The notes: generated from the letters alone by a model not told the origin. Numbered from the stretch's first letter, positions 20,199 to 29,562 are shown. The stretch: 64,000 nt of DNA from Candidatus Paraburkholderia kirkii (GCA_001189345.1 LFKV01000023.1:124001-188000); one strand, 5' to 3'. Made by a program: numbers and translations.

Positions 20199-21066
20199 AG
20201 CACGCGCGTTCGGCCGCAAGAAAGAAAGCAACCGGCAAAAGCGCGGCGCGCGCGAACGCGACGACGAACTCGCGAACGCCACGTGCATCGATGCGCCCCG
20301 CAAGCCGCGCTTCGCTCCCGTGACGTTCTCGGAAGAGGGCGGGGTGCGCTACCTGCACTTCGGCACCGAATGGGTGCAAGGCGCGATGCGGCTGAAGAAG
20401 CCCGACCACATCGAGCTCGAATACGCGCAGCAGATGATGGCGTGGCTGCTGTTCATCGAAACGCCCGCGCGGATCGTGCAGCTCGGCCTGGGCGCGGCGG
20501 CGCTCACCAAGTTCTGCCATCGCTTCCTGAAGCGCGCGAAAGTGGAAGCGGTCGAGCTGAATCCGGCGGTCATGATCGCCGCGCGCGCGATGTTCGACCT
20601 GCCCTACGACGACGCGCGCCTTACCGTCACCGAGCGCGACGCCTGGGAGTTCGTCAACGATCGCATGAACCACGGCACGATCGGCGCGTTGCAGATCGAT
20701 CTCTACGACGCCACCGCGCGCGGCCCTGTGCTCGACAGCGTGTCGTTCTATCGAGCCTGCCGCGCGTGTCTCGCGCCGCAGGCGGGCGTCGTCACGATCA
20801 ACCTATTCGGCGATCATCCGAGCTTCGTGCGCAACATGCGTCACCTGAACGAAGCGTTCGACCAGCGCGTGATCGCCTTGCCGGAAGTGCACGACGGCAA
20901 TCGCGTCGCGATCGCCTTCGCCGGTCCCGCGCTCGACGTCCCGTTCGCCGCGCTCGAGGCGCGGGCAAAGCTGATCGAGGCGCAGCTCGGCCTGCCCGCG
21001 CGCAAGTGGGTCAAGGGCCTCGCCGAAAGCGCGGGTACGGCGTCGAGCGGTTCGTTCGCGATCTAG
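20167..21066 (+). CDS. SpeE-like (spermidine synthase fold) methyltransferase-type protein
   Basis: Rossmann-fold protein of the spermidine-synthase group: HIELEYAQQMMAWLLFIETP, IVQLGLGAAALTKFCHRFLK, VEAVELNPAVMIAARAMFDL and QIDLYDATARGPVLDS. The basic N-terminus (KKESNRQKRGARERDDE) is unusual for classical SpeE, and the polyamine-binding residues cannot be confirmed, so substrate is unknown. Start at 20167 inside the previous gene. 299 aa, intact. Confidence 0.8.
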   Translation: MTTLIKRASAEARAFGRKKESNRQKRGARERDDELANATCIDAPRKPRFAPVTFSEEGGVRYLHFGTEWVQGAMRLKKPDHIELEYAQQMMAWLLFIETPARIVQLGLGAAALTKFCHRFLKRAKVEAVELNPAVMIAARAMFDLPYDDARLTVTERDAWEFVNDRMNHGTIGALQIDLYDATARGPVLDSVSFYRACRACLAPQAGVVTINLFGDHPSFVRNMRHLNEAFDQRVIALPEVHDGNRVAIAFAGPALDVPFAALEARAKLIEAQLGLPARKWVKGLAESAGTASSGSFAI

Positions 21067-21129
21067 CTGCTCCGCACCGGGCCAGGGCCGGAACGAGGGT
21101 CCTGACATACTTACATATTCCTTTCAAAT

Positions 21130-21156
21130 CAGGGGGGTAGTCGGGATTCCCCCCTG
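21130..21156. repeat. GC-rich inverted repeat upstream of DUF3311
   Basis: CAGGGGGG (21130-21137) and CCCCCCTG (21149-21156) form an 8-bp stem with an 11-nt loop. It could end transcription from the SpeE-like gene or sit in the leader of the next gene; there is no T run. Confidence 0.45.
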
Positions 21157-21291
21157 CTTGACTGGCTTTTAAGGGTCATACACTCCCTCTGTTATTTTGG
21201 GGCGCTTTCAGCGGCATGTCTACCCGACAACAACCGGCGTTCCGCCGGGCTCGCAATAACTAAGCGAATCAAAACAAAGAGGAGACCGTTC

Positions 21292-21660
21292 ATGGCTCAC
21301 GAAGCTGCGACCGGCACCGGACAACCGCGCAACAAGCATTGGCTTTGGCTTCTGATCCTTCCCTGGATCGGTGTAGTATGGGTGCCGTTTTACAACAAGA
21401 TCGAGCTCGTTCTGTGGGGCTTTCCGTACTTCTACTGGTATCAGCTGCTCTGGGTGCTGATCAGCACGGTCATCACCGCCATCGTCTATAAGAAGACCAA
21501 GGCGCTGCTGGGCCGGCCCCCGCAAAAGCCGGACATGCGCGATGGTTCAGCCTTCGCGCCGCATGAAGCGCAACACCGCGTCGACGATCATCTCGCGATG
21601 CCGCGCCCGCGAGCGCGGCCCCGACGGATCGCGCCCGAACGCGGCGCCCCACGTGTATGA
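21292..21660 (+). CDS. DUF3311 small membrane protein, C-terminus run-on
   Basis: Two membrane helices typical of DUF3311: HWLWLLILPWIGVVWVPFYN and YFYWYQLLWVLISTVITAIV followed by YKKTKA. RBS GAGGAG (21279-21284) with a 7-bp gap sets the start. DUF3311 genes usually precede a sodium:solute symporter gene and are believed to work with it; here no symporter follows. The last ~45 residues (after about GRPPQKP) are low-quality sequence antisense to the TetR gene, so the native stop and the symporter were probably lost in a deletion. Confidence 0.75.
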   Translation: MAHEAATGTGQPRNKHWLWLLILPWIGVVWVPFYNKIELVLWGFPYFYWYQLLWVLISTVITAIVYKKTKALLGRPPQKPDMRDGSAFAPHEAQHRVDDHLAMPRPRARPRRIAPERGAPRV

Positions 21661-22250
21661 CGGTTCGCCACACGATGGAAGCAGAATGAGCTGATCATCA
21701 GATGCAGATCGATCAGGTCGACGTCGGCGCGAAACTTCCCCGCCTCGACCCCGCGCGCGATGAGATCCTCGATGGTTTTCACAACCGTCGAATTGCGCGT
21801 CTTGAAGGTCTTCGATTGCTCGATGTACTTCGCGGCGTGAATATTCACGATCGTCACGAGGCGCACGAAATCGCGATGCTTGTCGTGATAGTCGAACGTG
21901 AAGCCGACGAACTCGCGCAACGCTTCTTCCGGCTCCATCTCCGCGAGCTGCAACTCCTGCTCGAGCGCGCGGATGTCGCCGTAGACCTGCTCCAGCACCA
22001 CCTCGTACATCCCTTCCTTGCTGCCGAAGTAGTAGTACAACATGCGCTTCGTGGTGTTAGTGCGCTCCGCGATGGCGTCGACGCGCGCGCCCGCGAGTCC
22101 CATCGCCGAAAATTCCTGCGTGGCGATGTCCAGAATGTTCCGCTTGGTCTCCTCAGGATCGTACTTGCGCCGCCCTTCCGCTATGGTCGACGAGGGCGCA
22201 GTACTAGCGGCCTTGTTTCCTTTTTTCATTTTTCTGTCTAAGAACGGCAT
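21547..22250 (-). pseudogene. TetR-family regulator with late frameshift
   Basis: Start at 22250 or 22229. The DNA-binding domain is complete: ETKRNILDIATQEFSAMGLA, GARVDAIAERTNTTKRMLYY and YFGSKEGMYEVVLEQVY. The ligand domain follows to SSFCFHRVANRHT; then a base is lost near 21650 and the proper ending (GRDPSGPRSRARHREMIVDA, VLRFMRREG) is in another frame, ending at 21547. Only the last ~30 residues are altered. Confidence 0.8.
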
Positions 22251-22358
22251 TGAAAGTCGATTATAGCACGGGCATTATAGGCATCCTTGCCGTGCGCGGC
22301 ATTCATTTCATGCGGATTCACCTATAATTTTTGCTCCCCTCATACTGACACGAATCCG

Positions 22359-22758
22359 ATGCGCATCAAGCGTTCGAACCTTCTCGCCGCCGCCATGGCT
22401 GCATGGTGCCTGTGCGCGGCGGCGCAAACCGCGCTGCCGCCGGGTCATCCTTCCTCGAAGCAGTCGATGGCCGCCGAGGGCGTGATGACGAGCGCCAACA
22501 TCGCGCGCAGCGCGGCGGACGTGTGTCATATCGATGCCGCGAAGATCGCGCGCTTCAAGGACGCGGTCCGCGCGAACTTATCCCGACGCACCCGATTTCG
22601 ACGGCGAATGTAAGCTCGGTCTCGCACAGGCGCAGCCGACCGTCGATCGCTTCGACAAGCTGAATACGAGCAATCCCGCGGAGTACCGGAAGGAAATCGG
22701 CGAGGCGTACCCCGCGCTCGACCGCGGCATCGACGAAGTGACGGGGTCGAAAAACTAG
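22359..22758 (+). pseudogene. small secreted hypothetical protein, frameshifted
   Basis: Start at 22359 (MRIKRSNLLAAAMAAWCLCA) with a signal peptide and likely cleavage after AAAQ. The first frame runs to FKDAVRANL; the second carries YPDAPDFDGECKLGLAQAQP and a C-terminal GSKN at 22758. The shift is near 22577. Two Cys (VCHID, GECKL) may pair in the periplasm. Not recognised as a named family. Confidence 0.65.
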
Positions 22759-22767
22759 CCGCCGCGC

Positions 22768-24015
22768 TCACGCGTCCTTGCGCTGGCTTTCCTCGTAGTG
22801 CGCGCGCTTCTCGGTTGTACATCACGGCGTCGGCGCGTTGCAGCATCGCTTCGAGACGCTCGCCGTCGATCGCGGTAGCCGCGCCCATCGCGAAAGAAAG
22901 CGGCATGCCCGAATAGAACTGGTTGTTCACTTCGAGCAACTGGCGAATGCTGTCCATCACCGCCTCGCCGCCGCGCTCGTCCGTGCCCGGCAGCAACCAC
23001 GAATTCGTCTCCGCCGATGCGCGCCACCTGGAACGGCTTTCCACCGCCTTGCCGAGCACTTCGCCCGCGCGGCGCAGGAGCGCGTCGCCGGCGGCGTGGC
23101 CCAGCTGGTCGTTCACCGCCTTCAGGCCGTTCACGTCGACCGCGATCGCCGTCACCGGGAATGGCCCCTTGCGCTCGAGGCGATTGATCTCGTCGATGTA
23201 AAACGAGCGGTTCTTTTCTTAAGCTTCGTGAGCACGTCGTGCTTGCCGAGGAATTCCAGATACGCCTCGGCCTTCTTGCGCGCGGTGATGTCCGTCAGCG
23301 CGACGAGCACGAGATCCCAGCGCGCATCATGCCCCGGGAACACCGAGAACTGCAGATGCACGTGCACCTCGTTGCCTTCCAGCGAATAGTTGAGCACCTC
23401 GCGCTGATGGAAGAGCTTGCCTTCCCACAGGTCGATCAATTGCTCCTGGAAATGCTGCTGCATGTCGTCGCGGAAGACGTCGGGCAGACGCGAGAGCAGC
23501 GTCGCCTTGTCGGGCGCGGCGAACATGCGCAGGGTATGCTGATTCACGTCGAGCACGTGAATCTCCTGCATGCATCGCTCGACGAATTCCGGGTGCACGT
23601 TGGTGAAGGTGCGAAAGTCGATGATGCCGCGCTCGCGCAGGTCGTCGAGCAGCGCCTTCACGGAGCTGAAGTCCTCCACCCATAGCGACACCGGCGAATG
23701 CTCGAAGAGCCCGCGTGCATAGAGCTCGCTCGCGGCGGCCGTGCGTCGGACGGCTTCGAGCTCGGTGATGTCCTCGATGGTGACGAGCACGCGGCTCCAC
23801 GTGTCCTCGTGGCCCGGCAGGATGACGGCCTTGAGCAGCACGTCGAGCCGCTTGCCGTCGAGCGTGTAGTTGACCGTCTGGCTGACGAATTGCAGCTTGC
23901 CGGACCACAGCTGATCCAGTTCGTCGACGTGAGTCGTGAGCATGTCGTCGCGGAACACGCGGTCGAGATTCTGCACGAGATAGTCGACGTCCTTCGCGTT
24001 GAAGAGCTTCGGCGT
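22768..24015 (-). pseudogene. PAS-PAS-GGDEF diguanylate cyclase, truncated and multiply frameshifted
   Basis: The 5' end is missing: upstream of KLFNAKDVDYLVQNLDRVFR the frame meets a TAG at 24016-24018. Two PAS repeats follow (DTWSRVLVTIEDITELEAVR; DARWDLVLVALTDITARKKA), then a GGDEF domain spread over several frames: GKHDVLTKL, VTAIAVDVNGLKAVNDQLGH, ARIGGDEFVV, FYSGMPLSFAMGAATAIDGE and EKRAHYEESQRKDA ending at 22768. Breaks near 23220, 23045, 23000 and 22815. Once a c-di-GMP synthase; certainly inactive. Confidence 0.85.
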
Positions 24016-24289
24016 CTACTGCCGGTTCAACCGACGGCGCGCCCCGCGGCCGCGGCGTTCGCGCTCATGCCGCATATCGGAGGCAGATGCTACACTCGGC
24101 TGGCTACGCCCTCGCTGCGCTCGCGGCTTGCGCGCGAGGCGCGCCCCGCTATGCGTCACGATGCGCGGCACGCGACGCCCGGGCACGTTTGCTGCGCCCG
24201 GGCACGTGTCCGGGCAAGCCGCCGCAAGCCGTTCCGATGCCGCGTGCCGGGCCGCATCCATCCACATCGCTACAGGAGGCATGACTCTC

Positions 24290-24794
24290 ATGGCTGATTT
24301 CCGCATCTGGTACGACGAATTTCCGGCGAACGGCTTCATGACGCGCGCCCAGGAATTCGACCAGCAGGCTTTCGGCGGCTCGGGCGAGAACATTTCTCCG
24401 GCGCTGCATGGGAAGATCCGCCCGCCGAAACCCGTAGTCTCGCGCTCACCGTCTACGATCCGGACGCGCCCACCGGCAGCGGCTTCTGGCACTGGATCGT
24501 CGTCAACATTCCGCCCGACGTGCGCTCGCTGCCGCGCAACGCGGGCAACGCGGGGACGGCAGCCTCCTGCCGCAAGGCGCACTGCAGCTGCGCAACGACT
24601 ACGGCACGGTCGGGTTCGGCGGCGCGGCGCCGCCGCGCGGCGACAAGCCGCATCGCTACATCTTCCGCATCCATGCGCTCTCCGCGGAGAACCTGCCGCT
24701 CGATGTGAACACGACCAACGCGGTGGCGCGCTTCATGACGCACCTGAACGAGATCGATTCGGCGACCTACACCGGCTTGTACGAGCTGAAGTAA
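24290..24794 (+). pseudogene. YbhB/YbcL-type (PEBP fold) protein, two frameshifts
   Basis: Start at 24290 ([20 protein letters not shown]) with AGGAGG (24274-24279) at a 10-bp distance; the ATG at 24281 is too close to it. Frames joined: [14 protein letters not shown], then [20 protein letters not shown] with the PEBP DPDAP/HW motif, then [27 protein letters not shown]-like [18 protein letters not shown] and TYTGLYELK. Breaks near 24410 and 24555. Family proteins are Raf-kinase-inhibitor-like with no fixed bacterial role. Confidence 0.8.
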
Positions 24795-24907
24795 GCGCAA
24801 GTACACGGCGCGGCCCGGAACCGGCCGCGCCCCTCCCGGCAACCGGCGTACAAGCAATTTGAAACCGGCGCGTCATACAATGCGCCGCCGCCACTTTCCG
24901 CCCATCG

Positions 24908-26272
24908 ATGGATTCCGAACAAGGTCTGCCGCTACCCCAGCGATACTGGGCCATTGCAGTCGTCGCGCTCGGCATCACGCTCGCGGTGCTCGACGGCGCC
25001 ATCGCCAACGTCGCGCTGCCCACCATCGCGCGCAATCTGAACGCCTCGCCCGCCGACTCCATCTGGGTCGTCAACGCGTATCAGCTGGCCATCACCATTT
25101 CGCTCCTGCCGCTCGCCTCGCTCGGCGACCGCATCGGCTACCGGCGCGTATACATGGCAGGCCTCGCGCTCTTCACAGTGTCTTCGCTCGCGTGCGCGCT
25201 GTCCGGCTCGCTCACCGCGCTCACTGTCGCGCGCGTCGTGCAGGGCTTCGGCGCGGCGGGCATCATGAGCGTCCACACGGCGCTCGTGCGCATCATCTAT
25301 CCGCACGACCAGCTTGGGCGCGGTGTGGCCATCAACGCGACGGTCGTCGCCATCTCCTCGGTGATCGGGCCCACGATCGCCTCCAGCGTGCTCGCCGTCG
25401 CGCCCTGGCCGTGGCTTTTCGCGATCAACGTGCCGATCGGCCTCGCCGCCTTCGCGATCGGCTGGTCGTCGGTGCCGCGCACGCCCGGGCATCGGCAGCC
25501 CTACGACTACGTCAGCGCGATCATGAACGCGCTCTTCTTCGGCATCGCGATCGTCGCGGTGGACGGTATCGGGCATGGCGAGCATCGGCCCTGGCTGATC
25601 GGCGAGATCGTCGCGACCGCGGTCATCGGCTACTTCTTCGTGCGGCGGCAGCTGACGCAAAGCGCGCCGCTCCTGCCGGTCGACCTGATGCGCATTCCCG
25701 TGTTCGCGCTGTCGGTCGGCGCTTCGGTGTGCTCGTTCTGCGCGCAGATGCTCGCGTTCGTTTCGCTGCCGTTCCTGCTGCAAGATGGCTTTGGCATGAG
25801 CCAGGTCCAGACCGGCTTCCTAATGACGCCGTGGCCGCTCGTCATCGTATTCGTCGCGCCGGTATCGGGCGTGCTCGCGGACCGCTATTCCGCCGGTCTT
25901 CTGGGCGGCATCGGGCTCGCGATCCTCACTCTCGGGCTCGTTCTGCTCGCGACCGTCGGCGCGCATCCGGGCACGCTCGACATCGCCTGTCGCATGGCCG
26001 TATGCGGCCTCGGCTTCGGCCTGTTTCAATCGCCGAACAATCGTCAGATGCTCTCCTCGGCGCCGCGGCATCGCAGCGGCGGCGCGAGCGGCATGCTCGG
26101 CACCGCGCGTCTCACCGGGCAGACGCTAGGCGCCGCGCTGGTCGCGCTGATCTTCGGCGTCGCCCCGAAAAGCGGCGCGACGATCGCGCTCGCGGTCGCG
26201 GCGGCATTCGCGGCGGCGGCCGTCGTCAGCATGCTGAGGCTGACAGGCAAGCGCGGCGTCGAGCCGGCCTGA
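24908..26272 (+). CDS. MFS efflux transporter (DHA2-like)
   Basis: 454-residue inner-membrane transporter with clean reading frame. First helix WAIAVVALGITLAVLDGAIA with the DGAIANVALPTIARNL motif seen in drug:H+ antiporters; motif A GDRIGYRR between helices 2 and 3; antiporter motif C region AISSVIGPTIASSVLA. About 13-14 helices. Substrate unknown. No RBS of note; no operon partner. The next gene starts 115 bp later behind its own sigma54-type promoter. Confidence 0.85.
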   Translation: MDSEQGLPLPQRYWAIAVVALGITLAVLDGAIANVALPTIARNLNASPADSIWVVNAYQLAITISLLPLASLGDRIGYRRVYMAGLALFTVSSLACALSGSLTALTVARVVQGFGAAGIMSVHTALVRIIYPHDQLGRGVAINATVVAISSVIGPTIASSVLAVAPWPWLFAINVPIGLAAFAIGWSSVPRTPGHRQPYDYVSAIMNALFFGIAIVAVDGIGHGEHRPWLIGEIVATAVIGYFFVRRQLTQSAPLLPVDLMRIPVFALSVGASVCSFCAQMLAFVSLPFLLQDGFGMSQVQTGFLMTPWPLVIVFVAPVSGVLADRYSAGLLGGIGLAILTLGLVLLATVGAHPGTLDIACRMAVCGLGFGLFQSPNNRQMLSSAPRHRSGGASGMLGTARLTGQTLGAALVALIFGVAPKSGATIALAVAAAFAAAAVVSMLRLTGKRGVEPA

Positions 26273-26308
26273 CGCCGCGTGCCATCTCCGGCCGCCCCGC
26301 CATGCTCT

Positions 26309-26324
26309 GGGCACACCCCTTGCT
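26309..26324 (+). promoter_or_regulatory. sigma54 (-24/-12) promoter before the DJ-1/PfpI gene
   Basis: GGGCACACCCCTTGCT: GGCAC, five bases, TTGC, with the required GG-N10-GC spacing. One base off TGGCAC at the first position. It ends 64 bp before the ATG at 26388. Confidence 0.65.
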
Positions 26325-26387
26325 GAAACTTCGGGCATGGATTCCGCAGACGCGGAAGCTTCGAAACCAATCACAAGGAGTTTATTC

Positions 26388-26932
26388 ATGGCCATTTCCC
26401 TCCACGGCTGCAAGGTCGCGATTCTCGCGGTCGACGGCTTCGAGCAGGCCGAACTCGTCGAGCCGCAGCGCGCGCTCACGCAAGCCGGCGCGCACGTGGA
26501 TATCGTCTCGCGGAAGCCCGGCCAGATTCAGGGTTTCAAGCATGTCGACAAGGGCGACGTCGACGTCACGCTCGACGCGGCCGATGCCACCGACTACGAC
26601 GACGCGCTCGTGCTGCCGGGCGGCGTCGTGAACGGCAATGCGATCCGGCTCGATGCGAAGGCGCAGAGCTTCGTCAAGGAAGCCGACGAAGCGAAGAAGC
26701 CCATCGCCGTGATCTGCCATGGCGGCTGGCTGCCGATCTCGGCGGGCATCGTCGCGGGCCGCACGATGACGAGTTGGCCGAGCCTGCAGGACGACGTGCG
26801 CAATGCCGGCGGAACCTGGGTCGATCGGAAGTGCAGATCGACGGCAATCTCATCACGAGCCGCAAGCCCGACGATCTGCCGGTCTTCAACCACGCGCTGA
26901 TCGAGGCGCTGGGCAAGGCACGCGCGGCCTGA
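26388..26932 (+). pseudogene. DJ-1/PfpI-family protein, late frameshift
   Basis: Start at 26388 (MAISLHGCKVAILAVDGFEQ), AAGGAG 7 bp upstream. PfpI-type core: LVEPQRALTQAGAHVDIVSR, YDDALVLPGGVVNGNAIRLD, and the nucleophile elbow PIAVICHGGW with its Cys. Near 26826 the frame shifts; the proper end (QIDGNLITSRKPDDLPVFNH, ALIEALGKARAA) stops at 26932. The catalytic core is upstream of the break. The family includes stress-induced glyoxalase III/deglycase-like enzymes. First gene of a run of four before a terminator. Confidence 0.85.
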
Positions 26933-27016
26933 GCCGCGTGCCGTCATGCCGCGCGAAACCGGAGCCAGGCCGATGCCGGGATGCCCTTTCCCCCTGCCGA
27001 AGTCGAAGAGTCGCGC

Positions 27017-27560
27017 ATGCGCGCAATCGCGCTCCTGCTCGCCGCCAGCGCACCGTTCGCGCAGGCGCAAACCGGAGACGCCGCCCGCGCCGAGGTGGCG
27101 CAGTCCGCGCAGTCGCAGAAGCTCTCGGCGATGGACCAGCAGTTCCTGGAAGGACGCCGGGCAGGCCGGCGCCACCGAGATCGCGGCGAGCAAGCTCGCC
27201 CTCACGCATGCGAGCGACCGTCGGACGAAGGAATTCGCACAGCGAATGATCGTCGATCACACGAGGCTCGCGCGCAATCTCGACGTGCTCGCCAAGCGCC
27301 ACGGCATCACGGCGCCGCCCGCCGCGGATACGTCCGTGATCGGCAGCCTGCAAAATCTCCAGGGCGCGGAGTTCGACAGGGCCTATATTGAGAAGGTGGC
27401 GATCGGCGGCCATCAGAAGGCGTCGAGCTGTTCAGGAAGGAAAGCAAGAGTGGGCAACGACACCGCTCTCAAAGCAGCGGCGAACAAGGCCCTGCCGGTC
27501 ATCGGCCACCACTACGAGATGGCACGGCAACTCGCCGGGTCGACGAAGGCTGCGTCATGA
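27017..27560 (+). pseudogene. DUF4142 secreted protein, frameshifted
   Basis: Start at 27017 (MRAIALLLAASAPFAQAQTG), a signal peptide. The mature part has the ferritin-like helical DUF4142 pattern: AGATEIAASKLALTHASDRR, TKEFAQRMIVDHTRLARNLD, then LKAAANKALPVIGHHYEMAR. Shifts lie near 27148 and a compensating pair near 27421-27452 (VELFRKESKSG is out of frame). Periplasmic, role unknown; common in stress-related gene clusters. Confidence 0.8.
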
Positions 27561-27619
27561 ACATCGCGAACGTCGCGGGGCGCGCCGCCGCTTCCCGTCC
27601 CGCTTATGAGGACTCGACC

Positions 27620-27907
27620 ATGCACATCACGTTTGCAGACGAATCCCCCGTGTATGACGGCGACGATCTCGCGGTCCACTTCGCCGCGCTCGTCGACGGC
27701 GAGCCGGTCGTGTGCTCGATCACCGCCGAGGCGCTCGAAGATCATTTCGGCGCGCGATCGCCGCGCGAAGAGGACATGCTCGATGCCTTCGCGAGCGGCG
27801 CGGCGCGCATCCGCGCAGTTTGCGCCGAAGCGCTCGACGAGAGCGGCGGCCAGCCCGTCGTGCTGAGAAGCGGTTTGTTCCGCGTCGCCGGCCTGGAGCC
27901 CGAGTAA
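27620..27907 (+). CDS. DUF1488-family protein
   Basis: 96 residues from the ATG at 27620 (MHITFADESPVYDGDDLAVH), preceded by GAGGA at the usual distance. Contains AALVDGEPVVCSITAEALED and SGAARIRAVCAEALDESGGQ, the DUF1488 layout. Soluble, no known function. Intact. Lies between DUF4142 and the glycine-zipper gene, all on the same strand. Confidence 0.8.
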   Translation: MHITFADESPVYDGDDLAVHFAALVDGEPVVCSITAEALEDHFGARSPREEDMLDAFASGAARIRAVCAEALDESGGQPVVLRSGLFRVAGLEPE

Positions 27908-27965
27908 GCGGGCTTGCCACGCATCGCGACGAACCCATGCAACCCAAAGTCAACGAGGAGGAAAC

Positions 27966-28538
27966 ATGTCACTGATCATTGCAGGCAGATTTCAGACTTT
28001 CCCTGCCGCCGAATCGGCAGCCCAGCGTCTGTTCGCGCGCGGCTTCGTCGAAGAAGACGTGACGCTCTTCTTCGTCAATCCGAGCGGGCAGCACGCGCGA
28101 TATCCGGTCGGCGGCGATGTCAGCACCGATCCGGGCGCGAGCGGCGCGCCCAAGGGCGCCGGCAAGGGCGTGACGATCGGCGTGGTCATCGGCGCCGTGG
28201 TGGGAGCAGCGGTCTTCGCCGTCTTTCACGCGCCGCTGCTCGTCTCGGTGATCGCGGCCGGCGTCGGCGCGTATGTCGGATCGCTCGTCGGCGCGATGTC
28301 GCATACGAACAAGCCGAAGGCGGTGTCGCATGCCCAGGAGCCCGCGCGGCACGCCGGCGTGCTGGTCGCGGTGCATGTTTCACCCGAGACGCAGGAGCCG
28401 GCCGCAACGGTGCTGCGCGAGGCGGGCGGCATGGATATCGAGCGCGCATCGGGCCGCTGGAAGCAAGGCCGCTGGAGCGACTTCGATCCGCTTCAGCCGC
28501 CGCATCCCGTCAGCGAGTACGTGCATACGCGCGCCTAG
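27966..28538 (+). CDS. glycine-zipper membrane stress protein (YflT/DUF1269-like)
   Basis: 190 residues; RBS GGAGG just before the ATG. An N-terminal ferredoxin-like part (MSLIIAGRFQTFPAAESAAQ, RLFARGFVEEDVTLFFVNPS) resembles the general-stress 17M/YflT domain. It is followed by a Gly-zipper membrane segment (GVTIGVVIGAVVGAAVFAVF, VIAAGVGAYVGSLVGAM) and a C-terminal repeat of the soluble fold (AGVLVAVHVSPETQEPAATV). Probably an envelope stress protein. Ends just before a terminator, closing the four-gene run from 26388. Confidence 0.75.
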   Translation: MSLIIAGRFQTFPAAESAAQRLFARGFVEEDVTLFFVNPSGQHARYPVGGDVSTDPGASGAPKGAGKGVTIGVVIGAVVGAAVFAVFHAPLLVSVIAAGVGAYVGSLVGAMSHTNKPKAVSHAQEPARHAGVLVAVHVSPETQEPAATVLREAGGMDIERASGRWKQGRWSDFDPLQPPHPVSEYVHTRA

Positions 28539-28858
28539 CTCGCCTTCGGCACTTCAATAAGGAAACGCCCGCATACGCGGGCGTTTTCGCTTCCGGCCTT
28601 GCCCGGATCAGACCCAGAGCGCATGAGCGCGAGGAGGACGCAGTTCGCCCGGATGCCGCAATCGGCAGGCAGGACACGCATCTTTTTCGCACCGGGCGCG
28701 GGCGGTTCGCAGAGCCGTCCGTCGCTCGCGCGCGACGACTGTGCCGGCCGCGCGTCATTGCCGACGACGTGCTGGCGGACCTGCACGGTGAGCGCCGAGG
28801 CGACGATTGCCACGAGGACCAGAAACTCGCGATTCGCGAGGCGGTTGAAGTATTTCAC
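28535..28858 (-). CDS. small hypothetical membrane-anchored protein, GTG start
   Basis: Start GTG at 28858 with AGGAG about six bases upstream, and a consensus sigma54 promoter at 28923-28938. The N-terminus VKYFNRLANREFLVLVAIVA with SALTVQVRQ is a single membrane helix; the rest is Arg/Ser-rich with Cys residues. The frame as written runs through a terminator to 28535; the true stop may be earlier (a TGA near 28612 in another frame), so the last ~25 residues are doubtful. Family not recognised. Confidence 0.5.
   Translation of the reverse strand: MKYFNRLANREFLVLVAIVASALTVQVRQHVVGNDARPAQSSRASDGRLCEPPAPGAKKMRVLPADCGIRANCVLLALMRSGSDPGKAGSENARVCGRFLIEVPKAS
28561..28590 (+). terminator. terminator of the DJ-1 to glycine-zipper run
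   Basis: AAACGCCCGC (28563-28572), 4-nt loop, GCGGGCGTTT (28577-28586) followed by TT. 24 bp after the glycine-zipper stop. Confidence 0.8.
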
Positions 28859-28922
28859 TGCATTCTCCTGTTGCCGTGTTCGCGCGATCTCGATCCGGAC
28901 GCGCCTGTAGTGCTGCATCGAG

Positions 28923-28938
28923 AGCAAGTCGCGTGCCC
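28923..28938 (-). promoter_or_regulatory. sigma54 promoter before the small GTG-start gene
   Basis: Minus strand: GGGCACGCGACTTGCT; GGCAC-N5-TTGC exact, GG-N10-GC spacing correct. 65 bp upstream of the GTG at 28858. Its presence supports that gene being real. Confidence 0.65.
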
Positions 28939-28985
28939 TCGTCCCTCCGACGGCGCCCCAATCGGCCGATGCGGCGTGTCCACGC

Positions 28986-29000
28986 TGGCACGCCGCATGC
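28986..29000 (+). promoter_or_regulatory. sigma54 promoter (near match) before the PA2169-like gene
   Basis: TGGCACGCCGCATGC: perfect TGGCACG -24 element and GG-N10-GC spacing, with ATGC for TTGC at -12. 75 bp before the ATG at 29075; divergent from the site at 28923-28938. Confidence 0.55.
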
Positions 29001-29074
29001 GGAGGGAATCGGCGAGCCGCGTCCCGCAGGGAGGCAGCGAGGTGGCAATGTGGAAATCAAAAAGGAGGTGTTAC

Positions 29075-29527
29075 ATGAGCACGAACGTCGTATCCGTACT
29101 CAACGATCTCGTCGAAACCTCGAAGGACGGAGAGAAGGGCTTTCTGAAGGCAGCCGAGGACACACGCGACCCCAGCCTCAAGCTGCTGTTCCAGAATCGC
29201 GCGGAGTCTTGCGCGCAAGGGGCGCGAGAACTGCAGGACATCGTTCAGCGCCTAGGCGGCAAGCCGGAGACCGGCGGCTCGATGGCGGGCGCGCTGCATC
29301 GCGGCTGGGTCGACGTGAAATCGGCCGTCAGCGGGCACAGCGATCATGCGATTCTCGCCGAGTGCGAGCGCGGCGAGGATGCCGCGAAGAAGAACTATCG
29401 CCAGGCGCTCGACAAGGATCTGCCAGCCGACGTCAGCGCCGTCGTGGAGCGCCAGTATCAAGGCGTGCTAGAGAATCACGACCGCATCCGGGATCTGCGC
29501 GATCAGTACGCGGCGGCGAAGTCGTGA
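29075..29527 (+). CDS. PA2169-family four-helix-bundle protein (DUF2383)
   Basis: 150 residues; AAGGAGG (29062-29068) sets the ATG at 29075. Ferritin-like helices: VVSVLNDLVETSKDGEKGFL, LLFQNRAESCAQGARELQDI, DHAILAECERGEDAAKKNYR and VVERQYQGVLENHDRIRDLR. PA2169-family proteins are stress-linked, cytosolic, function unknown. Intact, with its own sigma54-like promoter. Confidence 0.85.
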   Translation: MSTNVVSVLNDLVETSKDGEKGFLKAAEDTRDPSLKLLFQNRAESCAQGARELQDIVQRLGGKPETGGSMAGALHRGWVDVKSAVSGHSDHAILAECERGEDAAKKNYRQALDKDLPADVSAVVERQYQGVLENHDRIRDLRDQYAAAKS

Positions 29528-29562
29528 TGCGCTGAATCTCGCGGCTTCATAATCGCCGCGCA

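Noticed and set aside
27914-29074. Long open frame continuing into the PA2169-like gene from the left
   Set aside because: It is a different frame from the glycine-zipper gene and lacks domains; the RBS at 29062 and the domain begin at 29075.
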